This document shows, one piece after another, positions 1-7,481 of a stretch of DNA of 19,669 bases. Numbering within the stretch: position 1 is the first letter of the stretch; each line of letters begins with the position of its first letter. The notes below the pieces were generated by a model, which worked only from the letters and a program-made list of their open reading frames with translations, was not told where the DNA came from and ran no database searches. The translations under genes and the position numbers were made by a program. The stretch lies in assembly GCF_039521745.1 (NCBI RefSeq), contig NZ_BAAACT010000060.1. The stretch is one strand, 5' to 3'. The DNA comes from Faecalicatena contorta (GTDB lineage: Bacteria > Bacillota > Clostridia > Lachnospirales > Lachnospiraceae).

Positions 1-12
1 TTTAACATTTGG

Positions 13-33
13 ACTTACCTATGTCCTGAAACT
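13..33. repeat. 21-bp direct repeat, copy 1
   Basis: Identical to 38-58. Tandem arrangement with a 25-bp period, consistent with transposase-binding sites of an IS end. Confidence 0.9.
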
Positions 34-37
34 TTTT

Positions 38-58
38 ACTTACCTATGTCCTGAAACT
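38..58. repeat. 21-bp direct repeat, copy 2
   Basis: Identical to 13-33. This copy is next to the proposed IS/host boundary at about 63. Confidence 0.9.
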
Positions 59-115
59 GGACAATGCTGTCTGGATGCCCGCCTCAGGCTTCGCCTTTGT
101 TTTTTAAATAATTTA

Positions 116-1639
116 ATGGATACAATATGCATTATTTTCCAGTTTGCGGACGATAATACTCCCGATACGCGGAACAACTATTACTTTCACAGCCCCTTTT
201 TAGCAAACCTTACACAGTATGTTCCACCTGGCGGCAAAATCTATTATCCTGCAAATCCAGCTGCAAAAAATGACGGCACCTCGGCCATGCAGCTGCATCC
301 TCTCATTCATCTTCCCCTCGTTGTAACCGACGAGGATGACAGTGCCGGATTCGCTGTCTCCTTTCCCACTTTGTCCGGCCTGGAAGTGGCTGTCCAAAAC
401 AGAAACGTGGATTTCTGGAGAATCAGCAGCCAAAAGGAACTCCGAAATCATTCTTCACTGCTGCGCCTCACAAATTGTCTGAGCGATGTTGCCGAATTCC
501 AATTCTGTGCATTGGACCGAGGCTGGCGTGAAGCTTTTTCCAGAGTGCGGCACAATTTTTGCCGGGAACTTGACATGCGTGAATATGAGAGGCCGGAGCT
601 AAAATGGTTTTCAGATACCTTCCTTCATCATTTTACATTTCTCTATTCAAAAGAAGCCTATGATTATAAAAATAACAGGCCCGATATCGAGAAGTTGATG
701 AAGGACGGCGAAAAATTCGGGGGTTATGATACCCTCACACTTTGGCATCAATATCCCCGCCTGGGTGTTGACTCCCGGTCTCAATGGGATTTCTTCCGGG
801 ATTTTCCCGGCTCTGTCCCCGGAATCGCTAATGTTGTCCGTACAGCCCACGAGCACGGTGCCAAGGTGCTCCTTCCTTATAAGCCATGGGATATTGGAAG
901 CAGCCAATCTATGGACAGCATACTGAACGAGATCACTTCGCTGCTAAAGGACACGGATGCGGATGGATTTTTTCTGGACACAATGGACCAGGCCCCCGCT
1001 AAATTCCGCAGCGCGGCAGATGCAGCAAAACCGGAAGCGGTATTCTGCAGCGAACTTCACCCAGCAGATAAGGATTCACTCTCGCTGATCACCGCTTCCT
1101 GGGATCAGTTTTGGAATATCCCCTGTATGCCAGAGGCGGACCTGCTGCGCTTTATCCTGCCTTCACACATGGCTCCCCAGATTTCCCGCTGGCAGAACGG
1201 CGCCGACAAAGATGTGCTGATCAACCGTGCCATTTTCTCAGGCACAGGCCTTGTCATCTGGCAGGATGTATTTGGTTCCTGGCTGCCCTACAATGAGGCT
1301 CAGAAAGAAAAAATACGCAAATATAAAACTCTTTGGATCGACCATAAAGATTTCTTCGTAGACACTGATGCCGTTCCATTTTATCCTGTGCAAAAAGCAA
1401 ATCTATACTGCAACCGTTTTATGGCTCGGATGAATGAAGCATGTATTTATACATTTTATAATGACAGCGATGACGATCTCTCCGGAATCCTTGCAAGGCA
1501 CAGAGACTTCCCGGCATACACCTGCGAATGCCTGTGGGGTGCACAGCATATCCGTCTGGAAGACAGCAAACTGACAGGCACTGTTCCGGCCAGAGAAGTC
1601 ATTATGGTGAAAATAAGCGCACCCAGGGGTACCCCGTAA
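116..1639 (+). CDS. Glycosidase-like TIM-barrel protein (DUF6259-like), probably 5'-truncated
   Basis: A 507-residue protein without signal peptide, so probably cytoplasmic. Residues 25-160 look like the end of a beta-sandwich. Residues 165-400 look like a glycoside-hydrolase TIM barrel: DGFFLDT at 283-289 and CSELHP at 311-316 sit where clan-D and GH13-like enzymes carry acidic catalytic residues. The closest family I recognise is DUF6259, whose activity is not established. No Shine-Dalgarno precedes the ATG at 116, and the frame is open leftward to position 1 through the IS-like repeats. The true start may therefore have been lost to the IS, and 116 is only the first ATG. It is first in a plus-strand run with the kinase at 1705, the large protein at 2639 and the GH172 remnant at 4662, suggesting intracellular breakdown of a small glycoside. 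The specific reaction is unknown. Confidence 0.6.
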   Translation: MDTICIIFQFADDNTPDTRNNYYFHSPFLANLTQYVPPGGKIYYPANPAAKNDGTSAMQLHPLIHLPLVVTDEDDSAGFAVSFPTLSGLEVAVQNRNVDFWRISSQKELRNHSSLLRLTNCLSDVAEFQFCALDRGWREAFSRVRHNFCRELDMREYERPELKWFSDTFLHHFTFLYSKEAYDYKNNRPDIEKLMKDGEKFGGYDTLTLWHQYPRLGVDSRSQWDFFRDFPGSVPGIANVVRTAHEHGAKVLLPYKPWDIGSSQSMDSILNEITSLLKDTDADGFFLDTMDQAPAKFRSAADAAKPEAVFCSELHPADKDSLSLITASWDQFWNIPCMPEADLLRFILPSHMAPQISRWQNGADKDVLINRAIFSGTGLVIWQDVFGSWLPYNEAQKEKIRKYKTLWIDHKDFFVDTDAVPFYPVQKANLYCNRFMARMNEACIYTFYNDSDDDLSGILARHRDFPAYTCECLWGAQHIRLEDSKLTGTVPAREVIMVKISAPRGTP

Positions 1640-1704
1640 CTCATGCACTTAATAATGGTTCTGCGGCAAACTGCAGAAGTCTAATTTCAGGAGGTTCTAA
1701 ATTT

Positions 1705-2649
1705 ATGAGCAAACCTAAAGTTTCAATCGTAGGCAGCTATGCTGCCGGGCTGACCATGAAAACGTCCCGTTTTCCAATAAGCGGTGAGACACTTCTTGGA
1801 CATGATTTTACCTGTATGCATGGCGGGAAAGGCTCCAACCAGGCAATTGCCTGTGCAAGGCAGGGCGCCGACGCCGTTCTTATCGCAAGTATCGGAAATG
1901 ACCTGTACGGAAAAGCTGCCTTAGAACTCTGGGACAGAGAACATGTGGATTGTTCACACGTGTATATCTCCCCCGATGCACCTACGGGCGCCGGTTTTAT
2001 CATGGTTGATCAGGACGGAAATAATGAAATTTTAATTGATTTGGGAGCCAACAACAAATTAAGCGCCGAACACATCTCCAAATCAACAGATGTGATCTGT
2101 GCAGCTGATGTTCTAATCATGCAGCTGGAGATTCCACTGCAGCCGGTAGAAGAGGCACTTAGAATTGCCACCGAGAACAGCGTATTTTCCATTTTGAATC
2201 CAGCGCCATGGCAGCCCCTCCCGCAGGATATCCTAACCGGGTGCAGTCTTATAACACCAAACGAAACAGAAGCAAAACTAATGCTGGGAATCCCCGCTGA
2301 TTCGGTGATTGATATAAATGCGCTGGCGGACGGCCTTATCCAAAAAGGACTACGGTCTGTTATTATTACGCTGGGCGATAAGGGATGCTTCCTTATTAAT
2401 CGGCAGTACCGTGAACTTATCCCCGCATTTTCAACAGATGCTTTAGATACAACCGGAGCCGGGGATACTTTTACTGCTTCCCTGGGGACAGCACTTGCAG
2501 AAAAAGCTTCACTAAAAGAGGCTGCTCTGTTCGCCTCTGCTGCTTCAGCGCTATCTGTATCAAAATATGGAGTCATTGATTCCCTGCCGACACGACAGGA
2601 AGCTACAGAATTTTTACTAAACGAAAAGGAGAATAGATATGCAGATTAA
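1705..2649 (+). CDS. PfkB-family sugar kinase (ribokinase-like), substrate uncertain
   Basis: A 314-residue kinase of the ribokinase/PfkB family, which phosphorylates a sugar with ATP. GGKGSNQ at 40-46 is signature 1, TPNETEA at 184-190 the NxxE metal-site region, and DTTGAGDTF at 248-256 signature 2 and anion hole, with Asp254 as catalytic base. ATG 1705 is chosen because AGGAGGT lies just upstream; an open frame back to 1528 overlaps the previous gene and is not used. The N-terminus reads GSYAAGLT where E. coli RbsK has GSINADHI, so the Asn and the ribose-contacting Asp are replaced by Ala and Gly. The fold and chemistry are clear, but ribose is unlikely as substrate. The end overlaps the next gene by 11 bp, consistent with translational coupling. 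The kinase probably traps the monosaccharide released by the neighbouring hydrolases. Confidence 0.88.
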   Translation: MSKPKVSIVGSYAAGLTMKTSRFPISGETLLGHDFTCMHGGKGSNQAIACARQGADAVLIASIGNDLYGKAALELWDREHVDCSHVYISPDAPTGAGFIMVDQDGNNEILIDLGANNKLSAEHISKSTDVICAADVLIMQLEIPLQPVEEALRIATENSVFSILNPAPWQPLPQDILTGCSLITPNETEAKLMLGIPADSVIDINALADGLIQKGLRSVIITLGDKGCFLINRQYRELIPAFSTDALDTTGAGDTFTASLGTALAEKASLKEAALFASAASALSVSKYGVIDSLPTRQEATEFLLNEKENRYAD

Positions 2650-4648
2650 TCCAAACGACTTTCTGCCTTATGGCTTTCTCAAGAAAATCACGATATCTGA
2701 CCTGGGTCAGCTTTCTCCTCAGTTTACATACCAGCAGTTAAAAGAAAATCTATGGCGGCTGACTTTTTTCTGCTGCCAGGAGGAAGAACATTTACAGAAA
2801 GACTGGGAGGCTGTACTGACAGCCAGTTTTACTCCCACATTCCACTGGGCACCTCATCTGACGCCTCAAAAAGGATATGTTGCAGCCAGACATGTGTTCC
2901 GTACACCTGCGGTTATCTTCCAGGATAACTGCCGTACCTTGGCCGTCATTCCCGATGTCAGAACAACAGCTTCCCAGAGCGTACCCTGTTATCTGGATAT
3001 GGATGCCGTAAATCAGACCATTTCCATCGGTTTGGCGGATTCACAGGTGACTGGTCATATCCTTTACCACAAGGCATCGGAGACATGTTATCCAAAAGGA
3101 AGCATTGAAATCTCCTTTTATATACTCATATATCAGGAGGCTCTAAAAAACCCGTTCCGGCCAATTCTCTCCTTTTTCTGGGAACACTTCGGAGCGTCCG
3201 ACTTCCGCCTCCTAACAGAACCTAAACGGGATCTGAACGTTTATACAAGTCACACTTACCGGTGGGCTTTTCGGAACTGGAAGAAAGTTGTGTGGCAGGA
3301 ATTTTCTGTAAACGGCACCATAGTCGGGGCCCCTGCTTTTATTGTGACAACAACGCAGAGCCCTGGCAGTCCCCACCCGCCCCATCAAAGAGAAGCCCTG
3401 TCTATCTGGAATCAGGCCTGGTTTTGTTCCCTGCGGAGCGCATCCGGTTTATACCGCCACGCAAGGCGGATTCAAAATTCGGAATTACTGGCCTATGCAC
3501 AAATGACAAAAGAGCTGGCTCTCACATTTCCGCAGACAGACGGACTTTTCCCGGCTGTCGCCGCAACCCGGATGGAAGTCATTAAAGAAGATAACGGGCC
3601 GGAATCCCCCAATATGCGTACCCTCGGCTGGGAAACTCTGTACTGGGGAAATTCCGACAGAAATCCATTTTCACAGGAAATCGAAACATCGCCATACCAT
3701 ATACTTGATATGAGCTTTACTGCAGATTATATGTTAACCTGGTATGAAGATCTGGAAGCAGACCAAAGGCTCCTTGATTATGCACTTGCCTATGCAGACC
3801 GACTGGTGGAACTGCAGGATGACAGAGGATATTTTCCCGGCTGGACAGACTCCCAGGGGAACCGCCTGGGAATGCTGGATGACTCCCCAGAAAGTTCGAT
3901 GAGTGCGGCTTTTCTGATCCATTGCTTCAATCTGACAAAGAACAGCCGATATCTGGATGCCGCGCTGGAATGCCTTGACGCAGTCATAAGGGATATCATA
4001 CCGGAGGGAAGATGGGAAGACTTTGAGACTTATTGGTCCTGCTCTGATTACTGGAGTGATCATGTAGGGAAAAAAATACCGCGGAATAACATGTATAAAC
4101 AATGTAATTTTTCTATGTACTTTACTTCACTTGCACTCCTGGAGGCTTATTTATGTACAAAAGAGCCTCGATATATGGATTGGGGACAGCGCGTAACAGA
4201 TGAAATGCTGATGACCCAGTCCTCCTATCAGCCATCCACAATACCGATTCCTGTAATCGGTGGATTCGGCGTGATGAACAGCGATGCTGAACTCAACGAT
4301 GCCAGGCAGAGCCTGTTTTCTATCCTGCTATTGCGCTATGCACATGTTACCGGCGACAAGGAATACCTGGAACGAGGATTTGCCGCGCTGCGCATTTCAT
4401 TTTCTATGATGTACTGCCCGGAAAACCCCGAGGCCCGGCTGCAGTGGGAAAAAGCATGGCCGTTCTTCGGAGAATTGGATTATGGCTTCAACATGGAGAA
4501 TTACGGACACAATGGAGAAATCACCGGAGATGGCATCGGAATCGGTGAATTCACCATCTATGACTGGGGAAACGGTGCTGCCTCCGAAGCTTACGAACGG
4601 CTCCTGGATCTGTTCGGACCTGAGTTTGTAACCCGAAAATTTTTATAA
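2639..4648 (+). CDS. Large cytoplasmic (alpha/alpha)6-barrel glycosidase-like protein
   Basis: A 669-residue protein with no signal peptide or membrane segment. The first ~270 residues look beta-rich. From about 280 onward, repeated helical stretches rich in Trp/Tyr and acidic residues (LDMSFTADYMLTWYEDL, QDDRGYFPGWTD, YAHVTGDKEYLERG) resemble the six-hairpin glycosidase fold. I cannot assign a CAZy family; candidate acidic residues lie in the DDSPESS and WSCSDYWSDH segments. AAAGGAG precedes the ATG, which overlaps the kinase stop, and the GH172 remnant begins 13 bp downstream. Co-transcription with a TIM-barrel glycosidase-like gene, a sugar kinase and a furanosidase-family gene supports carbohydrate processing, possibly hydrolysis, phosphorolysis or lyase action on an imported oligosaccharide. 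Fold moderately sure; activity unknown. Confidence 0.6.
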   Translation: MQINPNDFLPYGFLKKITISDLGQLSPQFTYQQLKENLWRLTFFCCQEEEHLQKDWEAVLTASFTPTFHWAPHLTPQKGYVAARHVFRTPAVIFQDNCRTLAVIPDVRTTASQSVPCYLDMDAVNQTISIGLADSQVTGHILYHKASETCYPKGSIEISFYILIYQEALKNPFRPILSFFWEHFGASDFRLLTEPKRDLNVYTSHTYRWAFRNWKKVVWQEFSVNGTIVGAPAFIVTTTQSPGSPHPPHQREALSIWNQAWFCSLRSASGLYRHARRIQNSELLAYAQMTKELALTFPQTDGLFPAVAATRMEVIKEDNGPESPNMRTLGWETLYWGNSDRNPFSQEIETSPYHILDMSFTADYMLTWYEDLEADQRLLDYALAYADRLVELQDDRGYFPGWTDSQGNRLGMLDDSPESSMSAAFLIHCFNLTKNSRYLDAALECLDAVIRDIIPEGRWEDFETYWSCSDYWSDHVGKKIPRNNMYKQCNFSMYFTSLALLEAYLCTKEPRYMDWGQRVTDEMLMTQSSYQPSTIPIPVIGGFGVMNSDAELNDARQSLFSILLLRYAHVTGDKEYLERGFAALRISFSMMYCPENPEARLQWEKAWPFFGELDYGFNMENYGHNGEITGDGIGIGEFTIYDWGNGAASEAYERLLDLFGPEFVTRKFL

Positions 4649-4661
4649 AAGGAGAACCATT

Positions 4662-4938
4662 ATGTCAAATTCGCAGACTTATCCCGCAGATATATCCTCT
4701 ATCTGCTTTTCCAGAGAAGGGAAACGTAAGAGAATTTCTTCCTATGACCGAACCGGAGGAAACGATGACCGAATCCATCTCAAAGTAAAAGAAAACAGAA
4801 CCATCGCCTTCATGGAGCAGCCTGGAATGCGATGATTTGTCTTCCACCGCATACTGGCACCAGGATGAACCCCACATGCGCTTTCCACAGCTTCCAGATG
4901 TTGAAATGCGTCTTCCAATCTACGAGGAAGAACTATAG
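4662..4938 (+). pseudogene. DUF2961 (GH172) gene remnant with large out-of-frame internal deletion
   Basis: AAAGGAG precedes ATG 4662. Frame 1 encodes 57 residues, including ISSYDRTGGNDDR, the conserved N-terminal motif of DUF2961 proteins, and then hits TGA at 4833-4835. In the next frame, 35 codons from 4831 to TAG 4936-4938 encode DDLSSTAYWHQDEPH and FPQLP, which match the family's C-terminus. DUF2961 members usually have well over 300 residues, so most of the middle, including the catalytic core, is missing and the ends are joined out of frame near 4822-4831. GH172 enzymes act on fructofuranosides and arabinofuranosides; this copy cannot. Its position directly after the operon's third gene suggests the intact operon handled a furanose-containing glycoside. 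The two reading-frame halves are seen directly; the family names are from recall. Confidence 0.82.
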
Positions 4939-5208
4939 GCACCCCCCATCAGGGGAGACTAAACCTAGAGTTTTTACGCTCTTACAATTCCTTTGAAACA
5001 GGCGGATTGTCAACATATAAAAATAATAAACCGGTCACAGGAAAGAGTCGTTAATCAGAAACCTGCCGCCTCAGATCCTCTCCCTGTGCCCGTTTTATTG
5101 ATGTAGCTCTCTGCCCTGCCAGTCCAGCCTTTCTGCTTAGCAGGCAACGCCCCCTGAGATGCTTCCAAGCGGCAATATTCTCACCCTATCCGAACAGGAG
5201 TTATCACT
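4939..5208. other. Gene-free interval between convergent genes
   Basis: No coding frame with gene-like features on either strand. A short CCCCCC/GGGG stem near 4943-4957 directly follows the GH172 remnant. An imperfect stem could form between CACAGGAAAGAG (about 5037) and CTCTCCCTGTG (about 5079). Neither is followed by a convincing T-run, so no terminator is called. Confidence 0.4.
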
Positions 5209-6858
5209 TCAAGAGACTTCGTCTCCCTTGCTCTTTACATTCACATCATTGAAGAAAACACCGCCTTCCAGTGCCGCCGTATTTGTATATCCAAAGTATC
5301 TCAGTCTGTTTTGGAGGAAATATGCCCGCTTCCCCTTTGTACAAACCAGCAGCAGCTTCTCGTCTTTTCCAATCCCTTCGATTTCTCCGTTTACCGCACC
5401 CAGATTGACATACCGTGCCCCATCGATAGAAGGGGCCAGACCTACATCCAGAATACGCCATCCTTCCGCTTTTCCTTCTGCGTATTCGGCCGGAGTCATA
5501 CTGACAAGCTCTCCGTTGATCTTATTCAGCAGAATATACACCGCCTGCACAAAGGGATGGATCGCTGTTGAGAATGGAGGCGCATATGCGAAATCAGCGT
5601 TTTCAAGATCTTCCAGAACTGCCCCCATGTTAATTCCCATCACTGCAATATCAACCATCTTATCTACTGCTCCGGGACCAAATACCTGGACTCCCAGAAG
5701 TTTATGTGTCTCTTTATCGGCGATCAGCTTTGTTACAAAAGATGCTGCTCCCGGATAGTAGTGCGCCTTATCATCCGTTACCGCAAGGGCTGTCACCACC
5801 TCATAGCCAGCCTCTTTTGCCTGTGTCTCTGTCAGCCCCGTACGGCCGCAGTTCAGATTCGTAAGCTTCACAACACCGGTTCCCAGGACTCCCTTGTATT
5901 CTTTGACGGCGCCTGTCAGAACCTGAGCAAGTATCCGGCCTTCCATATTAGCAGAAGAACCCATAGGTGACCACTGTCTCTTCCCTGTGATCCGATTTGT
6001 TACCATCGCACAGTCGCCTGCGGCATAAACATCCTTCAGGCTGGTTTTCATCTGCCCGTCTACCAGAATGGTTCCCTTAAACATTTCAATTCCGCTTTCA
6101 TTTAAAAATGCTGTATTCGGCCGGATACCTGCAGCCATAATCACCATTTCGCAAGGCAGCGTTCCCGCAGTTGTTCTCACAGCAGTTACCTTGTCCGTAC
6201 CCATGATCGCCTCGGCCTTTGTACCCGTTATTACACGTATACCTTCCTTCTGAAGATGCTTTTTCGCATAGGCAGCCATTTCCGGATCCAGAATATTGGG
6301 AAGAATCTGGGCAGCAAAATCAATCACTGTGACCTGTATTCCCCTCGCTTTCAGGTTCTCAGCAACCTCCAGGCCTATAAAACCGGCTCCAACTACAACT
6401 GCTTTTTTCACTCCACGTTCTTCTGCATAAGACCTTACTCCAATTGCATCATCAGGCGTTCGCATACGAAATACACCAGTAAGTTGCATCCCTTCTGCCG
6501 GCGGTACGGACGGAGAAGCACCTGTAGCAATGATCAACTTATCATAGGAATACTCTTCTTCTGCCTGTGCCTGAAGATTTCTGGCTTTTACGACTTTCTT
6601 ATCAGCATCCAGGCCCACAGCTTCTATGCCGGTCCTAACCTCTACACCGGTAAGCATAGAATACTTCTGGGGTGTATTGACAATTAATGCTTCTCTCTCC
6701 TCAATCATTCCACCTACGTAATATGGCAGACCGCAGCCTGCATAAGATATATCCTGATCTTTTGTAATAATCATAACCTCAGCGCTGCGATCCTGGCGCT
6801 TTAATTTTGCTGCGGCCTTTGTACCGGCAGCCACTCCTCCAATAATCAATACTTTCAT
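5209..6858 (-). CDS. CoA-disulfide reductase / FAD NAD(P)H-dependent oxidoreductase with C-terminal rhodanese domain
   Basis: A 549-residue flavoprotein of the CoA-disulfide reductase/NADH oxidase family. Residues 1-15 form the FAD-binding GGVAAG motif (GxxxxG type) and YAGCGLPYYVGG carries the redox Cys42. A second nucleotide motif (VVGAGFIGLEVAENL) binds NAD(P)H, and YAAGDCA near 290-300 is the usual FAD-contact segment. Residues ~455-549 are a rhodanese-like domain with candidate persulfide Cys506 in LLVCTKGKRAY. Total length and order match the known CoADR-Rhd fusion (about 554 residues in Bacillus anthracis), which reduces CoA disulfide or CoA persulfide/polysulfide. The start was chosen at 6858 because AAAGGAG lies just upstream; an 18-residue extension to 6912 would overlap the preceding gene. 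It follows the DUF134 gene by 35 bp as the second gene of a two-gene operon, which suggests redox or sulfur-stress control. Confidence 0.9.
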   Translation of the reverse strand: MKVLIIGGVAAGTKAAAKLKRQDRSAEVMIITKDQDISYAGCGLPYYVGGMIEEREALIVNTPQKYSMLTGVEVRTGIEAVGLDADKKVVKARNLQAQAEEEYSYDKLIIATGASPSVPPAEGMQLTGVFRMRTPDDAIGVRSYAEERGVKKAVVVGAGFIGLEVAENLKARGIQVTVIDFAAQILPNILDPEMAAYAKKHLQKEGIRVITGTKAEAIMGTDKVTAVRTTAGTLPCEMVIMAAGIRPNTAFLNESGIEMFKGTILVDGQMKTSLKDVYAAGDCAMVTNRITGKRQWSPMGSSANMEGRILAQVLTGAVKEYKGVLGTGVVKLTNLNCGRTGLTETQAKEAGYEVVTALAVTDDKAHYYPGAASFVTKLIADKETHKLLGVQVFGPGAVDKMVDIAVMGINMGAVLEDLENADFAYAPPFSTAIHPFVQAVYILLNKINGELVSMTPAEYAEGKAEGWRILDVGLAPSIDGARYVNLGAVNGEIEGIGKDEKLLLVCTKGKRAYFLQNRLRYFGYTNTAALEGGVFFNDVNVKSKGDEVS

Positions 6859-6893
6859 ATTTCTTTCTCCTTTGGTTTTATTATATATCCCGA

Positions 6894-7232
6894 TTATTTT
6901 CTGTGACAGCAATGCAATTCATTGACACATTCCGGTTTCATAGCACTGCATACGATCACATCGCCGCCTTCGATTCTGATGCTTCTGCCATTTACCATGG
7001 CATCAGCCATTTTCTGTCTTGCCTCATTATAAATTCTCGTAACGGTAGGACGGGATATCTCCATCTTCTTCGCACACTCTGCCTGAGTAAGCTGCACATA
7101 ATCCAGCAGTCGGATCACCTCGTACTCATCATATCCGATTGTAACCGTTCCATTAGGAGTACTGCCCTCAGGCAAGAATCCCGTAGTCCCCGGAATTGAA
7201 CAGATGCATCTGCACTTTTGCGGTCTGGCCAT
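6894..7232 (-). CDS. DUF134/UPF0251 family DNA-binding protein
   Basis: A 112-residue protein beginning MARPQKCRCI, a hallmark of UPF0251/DUF134. A sigma-region-4-like helix-turn-helix lies at about 35-75 (YDEYEVIRLLDYVQLTQAECAKKM, then ISRPTVTRIYNEARQKMADA). Cys residues at the N-terminus (CRCIC) and C-terminus (VCSAMKPEC, HCCH) could bind metal or sense redox state; that is inference. RBS AAAAGAGGTGAT precedes the ATG. It is first in the operon with the CoA-disulfide reductase. The promoter at 7259-7286 overlaps a 22-bp near-palindrome that is a natural candidate for autoregulation. Family assignment is firm; regulatory target is inferred. Confidence 0.88.
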   Translation of the reverse strand: MARPQKCRCICSIPGTTGFLPEGSTPNGTVTIGYDEYEVIRLLDYVQLTQAECAKKMEISRPTVTRIYNEARQKMADAMVNGRSIRIEGGDVIVCSAMKPECVNELHCCHRK

Positions 7233-7258
7233 ATCATCACCTCTTTTCCTCTATTTTC

Positions 7259-7286
7259 AGTATACTTCATTATGAACATATGTCAA
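7259..7286 (-). promoter_or_regulatory. Sigma-A-type promoter for DUF134-CoADR operon
   Basis: On the minus strand, a consensus -35 TTGACA (7281-7286) is separated by 16 bp from -10 TATACT (7259-7264), about 27 bp before the DUF134 ATG. The near-consensus hexamers and position make this the clearest promoter in the chromosomal part. Confidence 0.75.
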
Positions 7287-7290
7287 TAAT
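7269..7290. promoter_or_regulatory. Near-perfect 22-bp palindrome (candidate operator)
   Basis: Centre ACATATGT, outer arms ATTAT/ATAAT; 18 of 22 positions are symmetric. It covers the -35 box and most of the spacer of the promoter at 7259-7286, the usual place for a repressor operator. The obvious ligand is the DUF134 protein encoded immediately downstream; this is inference. Confidence 0.55.
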
Positions 7291-7409
7291 AAAATCAAAA
7301 AATTATATTGAATTTAGAAAAAAATCCATAATATATTCCTACCGTCCTTTACCTTAACAGCTATATGCCCCTTACAAACGCCAACCCAACTGCAGGAAAA
7401 TAATAGCAT
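7291..7409. other. AT-rich intergenic segment without gene
   Basis: Lies between the DUF134 promoter (leftward) and the terminator of the URO-D operon. Apart from A/T tracts near 7296-7330, no reading frame, RNA gene or repeat is visible. Confidence 0.4.
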
Positions 7410-7456
7410 CAGGAGCCGCCAAACCAGACCCTATATGTCCGGTTCGACGGCTCCTG
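7410..7456 (-). terminator. Stem-loop ending the ABC/URO-D operon
   Basis: CAGGAGCCG (7410-7418) pairs perfectly with CGGCTCCTG (7448-7456), and part of the loop (AACC/GGTT) can extend it. It lies 25 bp beyond the URO-D stop. On the minus strand it is followed by a T-rich but interrupted tract (TATTATTTT), so it is a plausible though not textbook intrinsic terminator. Confidence 0.6.
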
Positions 7457-7481
7457 CCGTTTCGCAGTTCCATCCTGCAAC

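Larger units (their letters stand above)
1..63. mobile_element. Probable IS21-family terminal region (IS body lies left of the window)
   Basis: Two identical 21-bp direct repeats (13-33 and 38-58) share the core CCTATGTCCTGAAACT, with a 25-bp period. Read on the minus strand, the segment begins TGTCCAGTTTCAGG at about position 63 and runs leftward. Ends starting with TG and carrying several ~20-bp transposase-binding repeats are characteristic of IS21-family elements, so this is probably one IS end and the boundary with host DNA is near 63. No transposase is in the window, so the family is an inference. Confidence 0.5.

Noticed and set aside
2010..2576. 188-codon open frame on the minus strand
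   Set aside because: It lies wholly inside the kinase gene, lacks a ribosome site and has no family-like motifs; a shadow of the real frame.
5159..5758. 199-codon open frame on the plus strand
   Set aside because: Antisense to the CoA-disulfide reductase and Ser/Pro-rich as expected for a reverse-complement shadow.
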